A stretch of 64,000 nucleotides of DNA from Puteibacter caeruleilacunae (lineage in GTDB: Bacteria; Bacteroidota; Bacteroidia; Bacteroidales; Prolixibacteraceae). The position numbers and the translations under genes were made by a program. The stretch is taken from assembly GCA_005217565.1 (NCBI GenBank), contig SJCO01000001.1, positions 623,893 through 687,892 on the forward strand, in the 5' to 3' direction. Shown in pieces: positions 52,251 to 61,959 of this stretch. Every line of letters begins with the position of its first letter. Position 1 is the first letter of the stretch. The notes beneath the pieces were generated by a model. It made no database searches and had not been told where the DNA came from. It saw nothing but the letters and a program-made list of their open reading frames with translations.

Positions 52251-53390
52251 ATGGGTGTGAAGAATAAGATTGCATGGCTTTTTTTATTAATACTTATTTG
52301 TCAGCTTGGATTGGTACAAGCGCAAACAGATAATGCCAATAAGCCGGTAAGAATTGGGATTGTAGGATTGACGCATGGACATGTGAACCTGCTGTTCCGG
52401 TTAAAATCAACCGAGCAGGTGAAGATTGTAGGTATTGTTGAATCAAATGAAGAGGTTGTAAGAAAATACCAGCAGCGATATAATTGGCCGGCTTCACTGA
52501 TTTATAAGAGTATTCCAGAAATGCTTGATGCTGTAAAACCTGATGCAGTTGCTGCCTTTAATAGTACCGTTGAACATCTGGAAGTTGTTGAAGTATGTGC
52601 CCCCAGAGGAGTACATGTGATGGTCGAAAAACCATTGGCTGTGAATCTTAAGCATGCCAGGGAAATGGCAAGACTGGCTAAGAAGAACAATATTCATTTA
52701 ATCACCAATTATGAAACAACCTGGCATGCTGCTATCGATAGATGTCATCAAATGGCTTATGTCAGGAAGGAAATAGGAAAGGTTCGTAAGGTTGTTTTTC
52801 ATCATGGTAATTTTGGAACAAAAGAAACGAAATCACCCAAAGAGTTTATTGAATGGTTAACCGATCCCGTGAAGAATGGTGGTGGTGCCATTGCTGATTT
52901 TGGTTGTTATGGAGCTAATATCATGACCTGGATGCAAGAGGGGCGATTACCTGAATCGGTATATGCCGAAGTGCGCCATTTTAAGTCTGATTTATACCCT
53001 GAGGTTGACGATGAGGCAATCATCATATTAAACTATCCCGACTGTAATTGTATAATACAAGCATCCTGGAACTGGGCAATTCCCCGAAAGGATATGGAGT
53101 TGTACGGAGCCTCAGGTTATGGAATTACTGATAATAGCTATACCTATCGTTACCGAAGAAGCCTCAAAGAAAAAGAACAACAGGTAGTCTTGCCCAATGA
53201 AGGATATCCTATTGATCAGCCATTGAATTACTTCGCAGGTATTGTAAGGGGGAACATTCAATTAAAAGAAACCGACCGTGCTTCACTGGATAATAACATG
53301 GTTGTGTCAATTATTCTGGATGCAGCACAGCGCAGTATTCAGTCAGGCAAAAAAGTTTATTTACGAAATACAGATAGAGAGAAATATTAA
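52251..53390 (+). CDS. Exported Gfo/Idh/MocA family oxidoreductase
   Basis: A 379-residue protein with a signal peptide (about 1-25, 'WLFLLILICQLGLVQAQ'), then an NAD-binding Rossmann domain 'VRIGIVGLTHGHVNLLF' and the family motif 'MVEKPLAVNLKHAREMA', in which the Lys is usually catalytic. Members in the cytoplasm are sugar dehydrogenases; exported ones with bound NAD include the GH109 glycosidases, and others act on sugars by a redox-elimination route. The signal peptide argues for a tightly bound cofactor in the periplasm. It lies between the GH87 and sugar permease genes, so it probably acts on the same glycan. The substrate is unknown. Confidence 0.82.
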   Translation: MGVKNKIAWLFLLILICQLGLVQAQTDNANKPVRIGIVGLTHGHVNLLFRLKSTEQVKIVGIVESNEEVVRKYQQRYNWPASLIYKSIPEMLDAVKPDAVAAFNSTVEHLEVVEVCAPRGVHVMVEKPLAVNLKHAREMARLAKKNNIHLITNYETTWHAAIDRCHQMAYVRKEIGKVRKVVFHHGNFGTKETKSPKEFIEWLTDPVKNGGGAIADFGCYGANIMTWMQEGRLPESVYAEVRHFKSDLYPEVDDEAIIILNYPDCNCIIQASWNWAIPRKDMELYGASGYGITDNSYTYRYRRSLKEKEQQVVLPNEGYPIDQPLNYFAGIVRGNIQLKETDRASLDNNMVVSIILDAAQRSIQSGKKVYLRNTDREKY

Positions 53391-53454
53391 GCGTTCGATA
53401 GTGCGAAGGTATCTGCGGATGTTTGATCCTATTAATTTTTTAACCAATTAAATC

Positions 53455-54801
53455 ATGAGTAACACTAACAAGAATTTGGTGGCTTTTACAACCATTAGTT
53501 TCATCTTTTTTATATTTGGTTTTGCCACTACATTTATTATCACTTTGAGTGCCAAGGTGAAAGAGATCTTTGAGTTGAATGAGTTTACGGCACAGTTATT
53601 AACTGCTTCATTCTTTATTGCTTATCCTTTATTGGCAGTGCCAACAGGCTATATTATTAAAAAGATAGGGTATAAAAAGTCGCTAATTACCGGTTTGGTA
53701 TTGATGGCCATGGGTAGTTTTATCTTTTATCCTGCGGCTACGTTACCTTCGTTCTCCTTGTTTATGGTGGGAACATTTATCTTAGCTTCAGGAGTGGTAT
53801 TTCTTCAAACAGCGGCCAATCCTTTTGTTACTGCTTTAGGAAATCCTGAAACCGCATCAGGTAGACTAAACCTGACTCAGGCATTGAACTCAATTGCTAC
53901 AATGCTAGCGCCATGGATTATCGCTGTGTTTATCTTCAAAAATACAAGTGAAGTAATGACTGCTGCTGAGTCGGCACGAACAGTAAAGATGCCATTTCTT
54001 ATTATGGGTATAATGGTTGCCATTGTTGCTATTATTATTGGCATGACTAAACTGCCTGAAGTTGGAGGAAGTGATGCACCTGTAGGTAAAAGTGTCTGGA
54101 AATATCCTCATGTGATATTGGGAGCTGTTGCTATTTTCTGTTATGTAGGTGCAGAAGTAGGTATTGCCGGTTTAATTGTAAACTATCTGGGTCAACCAGA
54201 GAATGGAGGAATCTCTCTGGAAGTTGCTTCAAAATATGCAGCAATGTACTGGGGAGGAGCAATGGTCGGACGATTCTTTGGTTCTATCATGTTGTCGGAG
54301 ATTAAGTCTGCTACACGAAAATTCGGATATCTTGCAGGAGTATTGGTGTTGGCATTCCTTGCCGGAGCGTTTGTTACAGGTGGAAATTGGAACTATGCTA
54401 CTATTTTCTTGGTAATCGCTGTTGTTAATTTGCTGGCCATGACCTTAGGAAAAGGAAAACCTGCCCGATCACTAGCAGTGTTTGCGTTATTGGCAGGAAC
54501 AATGGCTATTGTAACATCACTGACTTCTGGCTCAATCGCGGTATGGACTATCCTTTCAATTGGATTCTTTAACTCTATCATGTTCCCTAATATTTTCTCA
54601 TTGGCTGTAGCTGATCTTGATAATGGAGAGTTAAGTAAAGCTTCAGGCATTATCAATGCTTTGATTGTTGGAGGTGCATTAATTCCTCTTGGAATGGGGA
54701 AAATAGCCGATCTGTCGGGTTATACATGGGCATTTATACTACCGGCATTGTGTTACCTGTATATCGTATTCTTTGCGGTGAAAGGAAGTAAACTAAGATA
54801 A
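53455..54801 (+). CDS. Sugar MFS transporter, FucP/GluP family
   Basis: A 448-residue inner-membrane protein with about twelve helices. It shows FucP-type features: 'FTTISFIFFIFGFATTFI', 'LLTASFFIAYPLLAVPTGYI', 'LQTAANPFVTALGNPETASG' and 'RLNLTQALNSIATMLAPWI'. The family moves fucose, glucose, galactose or N-acetylglucosamine with protons. The ROK kinase gene 19 bases downstream strongly suggests that the permease carries glucose or an aminosugar into the cytoplasm for phosphorylation. Confidence 0.9.
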   Translation: MSNTNKNLVAFTTISFIFFIFGFATTFIITLSAKVKEIFELNEFTAQLLTASFFIAYPLLAVPTGYIIKKIGYKKSLITGLVLMAMGSFIFYPAATLPSFSLFMVGTFILASGVVFLQTAANPFVTALGNPETASGRLNLTQALNSIATMLAPWIIAVFIFKNTSEVMTAAESARTVKMPFLIMGIMVAIVAIIIGMTKLPEVGGSDAPVGKSVWKYPHVILGAVAIFCYVGAEVGIAGLIVNYLGQPENGGISLEVASKYAAMYWGGAMVGRFFGSIMLSEIKSATRKFGYLAGVLVLAFLAGAFVTGGNWNYATIFLVIAVVNLLAMTLGKGKPARSLAVFALLAGTMAIVTSLTSGSIAVWTILSIGFFNSIMFPNIFSLAVADLDNGELSKASGIINALIVGGALIPLGMGKIADLSGYTWAFILPALCYLYIVFFAVKGSKLR

Positions 54802-54820
54802 ATCAAAAACAAATTCTAAC

Positions 54821-55825
54821 ATGGAAAAATTAGCTATAGGTATAGACATCGGTGGAACCAATACGGTCATTGGTTTAGTAAACCGAGCAGGAAAAATACT
54901 AGCAGAGGAATCGTTTCCAACGCCTTCGAAAAAATTAAATGCTCAGGGATCAGAAGAGATTTCAAAGGAATTATTGAAAGATTATATCAAAGGGATTGCG
55001 AATACAATTAAGCTATTGAGCTCGCAGTTGAAAGTTGATTCAGAAATTGTAGGTATTGGAATTGGGGCTCCTAATGGGAATTATCATAAGGGTACTATTG
55101 AATATGCACCTAATTTACCGTTCTCTGGAGTTGTTTCATTTTGTGAATTGTTAGGGGCTGAATTTCCTAAAGTGGAAACAATCAGATTAACCAACGATGC
55201 CAATGCCGCTGCATTGGGAGAGAAGATGTATGGTGGAGCTCGTCATATGGATGATTTTGTAATGTTTACCCTTGGGACAGGTGTCGGTAGTGGATTATAT
55301 TCAAATGGTAATTTGGTATATGGCTTTGACGGTTTTGCTGGTGAGTGCGGACATAACACGATTGTTGAAAATGGAAGAGTGTGTGGTTGTGGTGGTCGAG
55401 GTCATCTAGAGGCTTATTGCTCTGCTCCCGGTATGAAGCGGACTGCTTTTGAGTTGTTGGCCGACTATCATGATGAAACTAGTGAATTAGCAGGCTATGC
55501 CTATCGTGATCTGACCTCTAAGCACATTTATGATGCTGCAGTGAAGGGTGATAAAATCGCAAAGAAGGTTTTTGAATATACAGGTAATTACCTGGGACAG
55601 GCAATTGCAGATACCGTGAATCATTTTAGTCCTGAAGCAGTGTTCTTATTTGGAGGACCAGTTGCAGCAGGAGATATCTTGTTTCAGCCAATCAAGAAAA
55701 GTCTGCAGGCACATTTACTGCCAGTATTTCAGAAACGAAATATTCCTGTCATGGCGTCGGAGTTGGATCTTGGACATGCAGCCATCCTGGGAGCAAGTGC
55801 TTTGGTATGGCAGGCTTTGAATTAA
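54821..55825 (+). CDS. ROK family sugar kinase (glucokinase-like)
   Basis: A 334-residue ROK protein with the N-terminal ATP-binding 'AIGIDIGGTNTVIGLVN', the sugar-binding aspartate in 'LTNDANAAALGEKMYG', and the ROK zinc signature 'CGCGGRGHLEAYCS' with upstream 'GECGHNTI'. No helix-turn-helix precedes it, so it is a kinase, not a repressor. It phosphorylates glucose or a similar hexose, possibly N-acetylated. Directly after the FucP-type permease; the two form the end of the uptake pathway. Confidence 0.9.
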   Translation: MEKLAIGIDIGGTNTVIGLVNRAGKILAEESFPTPSKKLNAQGSEEISKELLKDYIKGIANTIKLLSSQLKVDSEIVGIGIGAPNGNYHKGTIEYAPNLPFSGVVSFCELLGAEFPKVETIRLTNDANAAALGEKMYGGARHMDDFVMFTLGTGVGSGLYSNGNLVYGFDGFAGECGHNTIVENGRVCGCGGRGHLEAYCSAPGMKRTAFELLADYHDETSELAGYAYRDLTSKHIYDAAVKGDKIAKKVFEYTGNYLGQAIADTVNHFSPEAVFLFGGPVAAGDILFQPIKKSLQAHLLPVFQKRNIPVMASELDLGHAAILGASALVWQALN

Positions 55826-55883
55826 GGAATTTTGTACACTTCACATAGTTGTTAGAGGATTTCGTAATCTTCGATGGATTTTT

Positions 55884-55917
55884 ATGCCCCTGGATATTAG
55901 CGTTCAGGGGCATTTTC
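55884..55917 (+). terminator. Intrinsic terminator after the ROK kinase gene
   Basis: ATGCCCCTG and its partner CAGGGGCAT (9-bp perfect stem) with a 12-base loop, followed by TTTTC. Confidence 0.75.
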
Positions 55918-56098
55918 AGTATAATGATACATGGAGTAAACATGATGATACATCCGCAACAATGTATGTAATACATGAGATATAACTTTGGATTGCAGAT
56001 AGAGAACCTATTTGAATGTTTCTGTGGCAAGATGATTTTTGTTTGCGTTCATTCAACTCTAAACTGAATTATTTATCTTACAATAAAATTAAAGGAAT

Positions 56099-57619
56099 AT
56101 GAATTTATTAAAAGGTGTGGCTTGTGGAAGTATGGCCCTACTCTCAATGATGGCAACAGCACAGAAATCTGAGCCAAAACCTAATGTAATCATGTTGGTG
56201 GTTGATGATTGGAATGATATGATTGGTGCTTTTGGAGGTAATCAAGCTATAACTCCCAATATCGACAAATTGTGTGCTGAGGGTGTTGCTTTTACTCATA
56301 GTTATGCTGCTGCGACTTTTTGTACTCCTTCGAGAACATCATTAATGACAGGTGTCGCTCCATGGAAGTCGGGTTGTTATGCCAACCAACCTCAACATTA
56401 TAATATGCCCGAGCGAAAGTCAATTTCTACTTTGTTTCAGGAAAACGACTATAAAGTATATGGGGGCGGTAAGGTGTATCATCATATGCCAGGATTCGTT
56501 GATTTGAGAGGATATGATGAGTATTTTCATTGGAATCCTGCCCAAAAGAAGAGAGGTTGGGGATTATTTGCATGGCGGGATAATGCTGCAACACCAAAGG
56601 AAATACCTGCATCGGACTTTGGAAAGACGGTCTATACTAATTTTGATATTGCAGCTATTCCAAATGAGTTGGAAAAGGAGATGGCTGATACTAAAATGAT
56701 CGATTGGGCATTGGATATTGTAAAGGAGGAACATGATAAACCATTCTTTTTGTCGGCTGGACTATATACTCCTCATAAACCAAACTTTGCACCACAGAAG
56801 TATTTTGATTTATACCCTATAGAGGATATTCAGTTACCTCCTATTCAGGAAAATGATACGGCTGATTTAGCCCCATATATTCAGAATTTTCTTAAGGGAA
56901 AAGCTAATCATACCCATAATAAATTGATCACTATTGAGAATGGATGGAAAAGAGCGATTCAAGGGTATCTTGCTGCAATATCCTATGCTGATGCTCAGTT
57001 GGGGCGTTTACTCGATGAGTTGAGTAAAAGTCCGAATGCCGAGAATACAATTATTGTGTTCTGGAGTGATAATGGTTATCATCTGGGAGAAAAATATTGT
57101 TGGGCAAAGCATACTTTATGGGAGCGTACAGCTAATGTTCCTATGATTTGGGCAGGTCCTGGTATAAAGAAGAATAAACAGTATCATGGGGCTGTGAGTC
57201 TTTTGGATATTTATCCGACTTTGGTTGAGCAATGTGGTTTAAAAGGAAGTCAGGAACTAGACGGTGAATCTATCACTGGAATTTTAGAAAAGCCAGGGAA
57301 ACTAGTTGATCGTACTATCGTTACTGCAGGGAAGAATGGAGATGACTTCTCGGTATTTACCAATGAGTGGCATTATATCAACTATAAATTCGGTAGAGCT
57401 GAAGAATTGTATAGTGTTACCAAGGACAATCATGAATGGAATAACCTTGTATTGAAAGAGGAGTATAAGTCAGTGATTGAGGATTTGAAACAGGCTATTC
57501 CAACAAATCCTGCAAAACCATCATTGCAGGTTCCTAACATCAGACTAGTTTGTGAAGGAGAGTCTTTTAAATGGGTAAAGAGTGATGGCAAAAAAGGAAA
57601 GCGAAAGAATAAAAAGTAA
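56099..57619 (+). CDS. Sulfatase (iduronate-2-sulfatase-like, Cys-type), exported
   Basis: A 506-residue sulfatase with a signal peptide (about 1-21). Metal-binding 'LVVDDWNDMIGAFGG', formylglycine site Cys75 in 'CTPSRTSLMTGVAPWKSG', and later 'WSDNGYHLGEKYCWAKHTLW'. The DDWND form of the metal motif and the 'GLYTPHKPN' segment are like the iduronate-2-sulfatase-type group (S1_7), which also includes enzymes for algal sulfated galactans. The C-terminus is very basic ('KKGKRKNKK'). It is transcribed by itself between a terminator at 55884 and one at 57667. Confidence 0.88.
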   Translation: MNLLKGVACGSMALLSMMATAQKSEPKPNVIMLVVDDWNDMIGAFGGNQAITPNIDKLCAEGVAFTHSYAAATFCTPSRTSLMTGVAPWKSGCYANQPQHYNMPERKSISTLFQENDYKVYGGGKVYHHMPGFVDLRGYDEYFHWNPAQKKRGWGLFAWRDNAATPKEIPASDFGKTVYTNFDIAAIPNELEKEMADTKMIDWALDIVKEEHDKPFFLSAGLYTPHKPNFAPQKYFDLYPIEDIQLPPIQENDTADLAPYIQNFLKGKANHTHNKLITIENGWKRAIQGYLAAISYADAQLGRLLDELSKSPNAENTIIVFWSDNGYHLGEKYCWAKHTLWERTANVPMIWAGPGIKKNKQYHGAVSLLDIYPTLVEQCGLKGSQELDGESITGILEKPGKLVDRTIVTAGKNGDDFSVFTNEWHYINYKFGRAEELYSVTKDNHEWNNLVLKEEYKSVIEDLKQAIPTNPAKPSLQVPNIRLVCEGESFKWVKSDGKKGKRKNKK

Positions 57620-57666
57620 TAGGATGAAGGTCCAGGAAGATAAGATTGATCATAAAAGGTGATGAT

Positions 57667-57727
57667 AGGATGTAATCTACAGGCTGAAGCAATGCTTTGG
57701 TCAGTAGTTTGCATCCTTTTGTTTTTA
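57667..57727 (+). terminator. Terminator after the fourth sulfatase
   Basis: Long imperfect stem: outer AGGATG/GCATCCT and inner CTACAGGCTGAAGC/GCTTTGGTCAGTAG with G-U pairs, followed by TTTTGTTTTTA. It ends just before the second HTCS gene. Confidence 0.6.
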
Positions 57728-57764
57728 ATGAATGGGTAATCGTTGTAATCTAAATGACTAAGCT

Positions 57765-60700
57765 ATGAATAAAATAAGTTGGTATACATTGGGCGTTCTT
57801 TTGGGAAGTTTATTGGTTCTGGTGAGTAGCATTAGTATTGCTGATAATCGAAATATTAGCATTGATGATGGTCTGTCGAACTATCATATCACAGATATAA
57901 TCCAGGGATCGAAGGGAAAGATATGGATTGCTACAATGGATGGACTTAATTGTTATGATGGTTACGACATAAAAAGTTTTAAGCATGATCCCGACAACCC
58001 TCACAGTCTTTATAAAAACCGAATAGCCTGTCTTGAGGAAGATGAAGAAGGGAATATTTGGATTGGTACTCGTCGGGGTATTAGCATTTATAATAAATAC
58101 GTTGAACGATTCTTCAATATACCAATAGAAGCGATAAGTTCCATCGAAAGAGGAGAAGATGGGGCAATGTTCATCGGAACAATAAGTGGTAATGTCTTTA
58201 GAGCAAATTCTCGTGAAATTGATTATACAGTAACTCATCCTGCGATTACATTTAGCTGGCAACAAAGAGTGAGTCATTTTGTAACATCAATAGTTGTTGA
58301 AGGGGAGCGTATTTGGGTAGGAACAAAGAATGAAGGTTTGTTCCTGTTTGAGAATAACTTGCGTTTTTCATTTAAAGGGAACAGAATTGGATCGCTTGAA
58401 GAATTAGGATCAATACGTTCAATGTACAAAGATTCATTGAACAGGATATGGTGTTGCTCAAGTGTAGGATTATATCGGTTTACACCCGAGGAGAAAAGAA
58501 TATCGGTTGATTTCGTGGCGAGTAATTTTAACGAACTTATTCGGGAGATCGATTTTGATGATCATGGTAACTGCTATGTCGGCACCATGCGAAATAGGAT
58601 CTATCGAATTAGGGAAGAGGACAATCGTCTTTATAAAGAGGATCAATATTGGGAAGCAGACCGATTTTGGGGACATATGTTATTGGATGAGAGCAATGGT
58701 ATGTGGATAGGTTCTGCAGAGAAAGGTTTGATGTATATTCCTTTGATGAAGAATCCTTTTAAAACCTTAAGCGTTGGAGATAAAATCTTTAATGAAGAGT
58801 GGATAACAAGCATATTTGTTGATTCATCAAACCGCACATGGATTGGCACAAAAGCGGGAGAGATTAACGAAACACATTTGTATGTAATAAATGCTCAGGG
58901 AAGAGCTTATCGTAAAATTGATCATGATCACAGAATCTCAAACTTAATTCAGCTAACGTCTTTTTATGAGGATTCAAAAGGAGATATCTGGATAACATCA
59001 CAAAAAAATGTATTTAGAATAAACCGTTCATCAATCGAGGATGAAAAATATAAGATAGAGGTTTTTGCAACGGAGGAAAGGGGAACTCAGTATTCATTAT
59101 CACTAACAGAAGATATCAATGGGAACTATTGGCTTGGATGTTGGAATGGAGTGTTTTACATTGATGGGACTAAGGAACCGTTTCTTGAAGATTATATCTA
59201 TTTCTCCGAATCATCACTTGAACACAATGGAATCTCGAGTAGTGAAACGACAGTCTGTTATGCTGACCCTAAAGACTCAACTATCTGGATTGGAACCAAA
59301 GGCGGAGGATTGAATCAAATGAAGCTAATCAACAAGGGAAAGGAATATGAGATTACGCGTCATTTGCAATCGAATGATATTTGGTGTGTGCAACGCCATT
59401 TAGATGAGCTTTGGATTGGGACTTCTAATGGATTGTATTTGGTGAGTTTAGATGATACAACAGTGGTAGAGAAAAGGCGGTTTACTGATATCGATGGACT
59501 TCCAGGAAATAAAGTGATGGGAATACATATTGATAATGGAAATATTTGGGTGGCTACAGATAAAGGAATTGCCTTTTGGGAAGCAAAGACCAATCATTTC
59601 ATTGCCTTCAATAAAGAGGATGGATTGGATGCCAATTATTTCACAGGAGCCATTACAAAGCGTATGAATGGAGAAATTTTGGTGGGCAGTATAGGTGGAA
59701 TAAATTGCTTCAAACCTTCAGATATTGTTACCAATAAGATTGTTCCTGATGTCATTATCACCGATATCAAAGTAGAGCATCAAACTGTTAGTCCTGATAG
59801 AGCAGTTGATGCAAGGCAATTGATAAGCAAGGCAACAGCGTTCATATCTACATTGAACCTGAACTACGATGAGAATGATATTGAAATAAGCTTTGCTGGG
59901 ATTCATTATATTAATCCTCATAAGAACCGTTATAGCTATATGCTAGAGGGAGTGGATCATACATGGAATTATACACTCTCGAATAATCGCAAAGCAATCT
60001 ACTCGAACCTTAGTCCTGGCGACTATACATTCAAAGTTAAAGCATCTAATTCAGATGATGTTTGGATGCAGGAGCCAGTAAGTCTGACAATCCACATAGA
60101 ACATCCCCCATGGTTGTCGTGGTGGGCTTATATCATTTATGGGGTGATTTTAATCGTTATTGTTTATTTATTTACCCGATTTTCTGTCATAAAAGCCAGT
60201 GATAAGTATAAGCTTCAAATGCAAAATATGATTATTGAAAAGGAGCGAGAGCTTAATGAGGCGAAGCTTCGTTTCTTTACCAACATCTCGCATGAATTAC
60301 GAACACCACTTACTTTGATATATGCCCCATTTACAGAGCTAATAGAACATTTTAAAGAAGACAAGAAGCTACAGAAGAAGATTCTTCCCATCCAGCAAAA
60401 TATCAGTCGATTGATGCAGTTGATTAATCAGTTACTTGAGTTTCGGAAGGCTGAAACAGGCAATCTGGTTTTGAAAGTTAGTAAAGGTGATCTTGTTGCA
60501 AATATCAAGAGGATTAAGAATTCATTTGATGATATTGCTGAACAGAAACATATCCTCTTTAATTTTACCTCCAATGAATCGGCATATGTGAGCTACTTTG
60601 ACTTCGATAAGCTAGAGAAAATCCTCTATAATTTATTATCGAATGCATTTAAGTATACACAGCGTGAAGGAAAAATCACAGTTGAGACTTCTTTTACAAA

Positions 60701-61811
60701 AGAGCAAATGATTTTATCTGTTCAGGACAATGGAATTGGAATAGAGAAGCGCAAGTTAGAGCGGATATTTGAGAATTATTATCAAGTGGATGATACTCCT
60801 GGCGGTACAGGAATTGGATTGTCGTTGGTAAAGACCTTAACAGAATTACATAAGGGAACAATAGAGGTTAAAAGCAAAAAAGCTGAGGGGACAACCTTTT
60901 TGCTTAGCTTCCCATTAGGAACCGATAAATATAAAAAGTATATCATCTCAGATATAGAGCAGAAATTTATTTCCGAAGATGAGCTAAAACCGTTACTGGG
61001 GGAAGATGAGGATAGTGATGTTGAGGGAAATGCAAAGGATGATCAGCAAAAACCAATTATCCTGGCAGTTGAAGATAATCCGGAGATTCTTAATTATTTG
61101 CACAATTTATTAGGTGCAGACTACCAGGTTTGTAAAGCTGAAAATGGAAAAGAAGGAATTGAAAAGGCCATACAACTGATTCCTGATTTGATAATTAGTG
61201 ACATTCTGATGCCTGAAATGGATGGGTATGAGTTGTGTAGAACACTTAAGGGAAATATTAGAACCAGTCATATTCCAATTATCCTGCTGACAGCTAAATC
61301 ATCAGAGGAGAGTCAGATAGAAGGTCTTCAGACTGGAGCCTATGAGTATATTACGAAACCTTTTAATCCAAAGATATTAGTGCAAAAAGTATCTAATATC
61401 ATAGATACCATCCAAAAGCAGAAGGAGCATAGCAAGAAAATTTCAATAACCGAACCAGAGAAGATTCAGTTACCTTCTATGGAAGAGGCTTTTCTTCAAA
61501 ACTTGATGGATGTACTGAATCAAAACTTATCTGATAGTCGCTTTGAGATAACTAACCTATGTGCGGAGATTGGATTAAGCAGAATGCAGTTGCATCGTAA
61601 ACTTAAGGCCATAACAGGTCAATCGACTGCCGAATTTATTAGGGCATACCGATTTAAGAAAGCTGCCATGTTACTGGAGAGTGGAAGTATGAATGTTTCG
61701 GAGGTGATGTGGGAAGTAGGAATTGAAAGTAATAGTTACTTCTCCCGAACCTTCAAATCAATTTATGGAGTGTCTCCATCAGACTATAAGAAGTCGTTGA
61801 CTGAGAAGTAG
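57765..61811 (+). CDS. Hybrid two-component system regulator (HTCS), second copy
   Basis: A 1348-residue paralogue of the protein at 35660, with the same order of parts: signal, Reg_prop propellers ('KIWIATMDGLNCYDGYDIKS'), Y_Y_Y domain, one transmembrane helix (about 785-808, 'WWAYIIYGVILIVIVYLFTR'), HisKA with His843 in 'FFTNISHELRTPL', ATPase, receiver with Asp1146 in 'IISDILMPEMDG', and a C-terminal AraC-type domain. The DNA-binding ends of the two are alike ('LCAEIGLSRMQLHRKLKAI' in both), so they may read overlapping sites. It lies before the fourth SusC gene, which it probably activates. Confidence 0.96.
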   Translation: MNKISWYTLGVLLGSLLVLVSSISIADNRNISIDDGLSNYHITDIIQGSKGKIWIATMDGLNCYDGYDIKSFKHDPDNPHSLYKNRIACLEEDEEGNIWIGTRRGISIYNKYVERFFNIPIEAISSIERGEDGAMFIGTISGNVFRANSREIDYTVTHPAITFSWQQRVSHFVTSIVVEGERIWVGTKNEGLFLFENNLRFSFKGNRIGSLEELGSIRSMYKDSLNRIWCCSSVGLYRFTPEEKRISVDFVASNFNELIREIDFDDHGNCYVGTMRNRIYRIREEDNRLYKEDQYWEADRFWGHMLLDESNGMWIGSAEKGLMYIPLMKNPFKTLSVGDKIFNEEWITSIFVDSSNRTWIGTKAGEINETHLYVINAQGRAYRKIDHDHRISNLIQLTSFYEDSKGDIWITSQKNVFRINRSSIEDEKYKIEVFATEERGTQYSLSLTEDINGNYWLGCWNGVFYIDGTKEPFLEDYIYFSESSLEHNGISSSETTVCYADPKDSTIWIGTKGGGLNQMKLINKGKEYEITRHLQSNDIWCVQRHLDELWIGTSNGLYLVSLDDTTVVEKRRFTDIDGLPGNKVMGIHIDNGNIWVATDKGIAFWEAKTNHFIAFNKEDGLDANYFTGAITKRMNGEILVGSIGGINCFKPSDIVTNKIVPDVIITDIKVEHQTVSPDRAVDARQLISKATAFISTLNLNYDENDIEISFAGIHYINPHKNRYSYMLEGVDHTWNYTLSNNRKAIYSNLSPGDYTFKVKASNSDDVWMQEPVSLTIHIEHPPWLSWWAYIIYGVILIVIVYLFTRFSVIKASDKYKLQMQNMIIEKERELNEAKLRFFTNISHELRTPLTLIYAPFTELIEHFKEDKKLQKKILPIQQNISRLMQLINQLLEFRKAETGNLVLKVSKGDLVANIKRIKNSFDDIAEQKHILFNFTSNESAYVSYFDFDKLEKILYNLLSNAFKYTQREGKITVETSFTKEQMILSVQDNGIGIEKRKLERIFENYYQVDDTPGGTGIGLSLVKTLTELHKGTIEVKSKKAEGTTFLLSFPLGTDKYKKYIISDIEQKFISEDELKPLLGEDEDSDVEGNAKDDQQKPIILAVEDNPEILNYLHNLLGADYQVCKAENGKEGIEKAIQLIPDLIISDILMPEMDGYELCRTLKGNIRTSHIPIILLTAKSSEESQIEGLQTGAYEYITKPFNPKILVQKVSNIIDTIQKQKEHSKKISITEPEKIQLPSMEEAFLQNLMDVLNQNLSDSRFEITNLCAEIGLSRMQLHRKLKAITGQSTAEFIRAYRFKKAAMLLESGSMNVSEVMWEVGIESNSYFSRTFKSIYGVSPSDYKKSLTEK

Positions 61812-61959
61812 ACTGAATTGACTAACGGTATCAGTTATTGTGTTGAAAGGTGCATGTATACAGGGTGTTGAGTGACGGTACAAAACATGTTACAATGAGA
61901 CAAATGAAGTAGGTGTGATCAGCATACCTTGCCATCGTTAAATCTAAACAATTAAATTT

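Noticed and set aside
57810-58277. 155-codon open frame on the - strand inside the second HTCS gene
   Set aside because: It is low-complexity in Ile/Asn/Thr and fully covered by the sensor gene; no independent start context.
35660-61811. Recent tandem duplication of the whole HTCS-SusC/SusD block
   Set aside because: The HTCS proteins are close, but the SusC proteins differ greatly in length and N-terminus, so a single recent block duplication is not supported.
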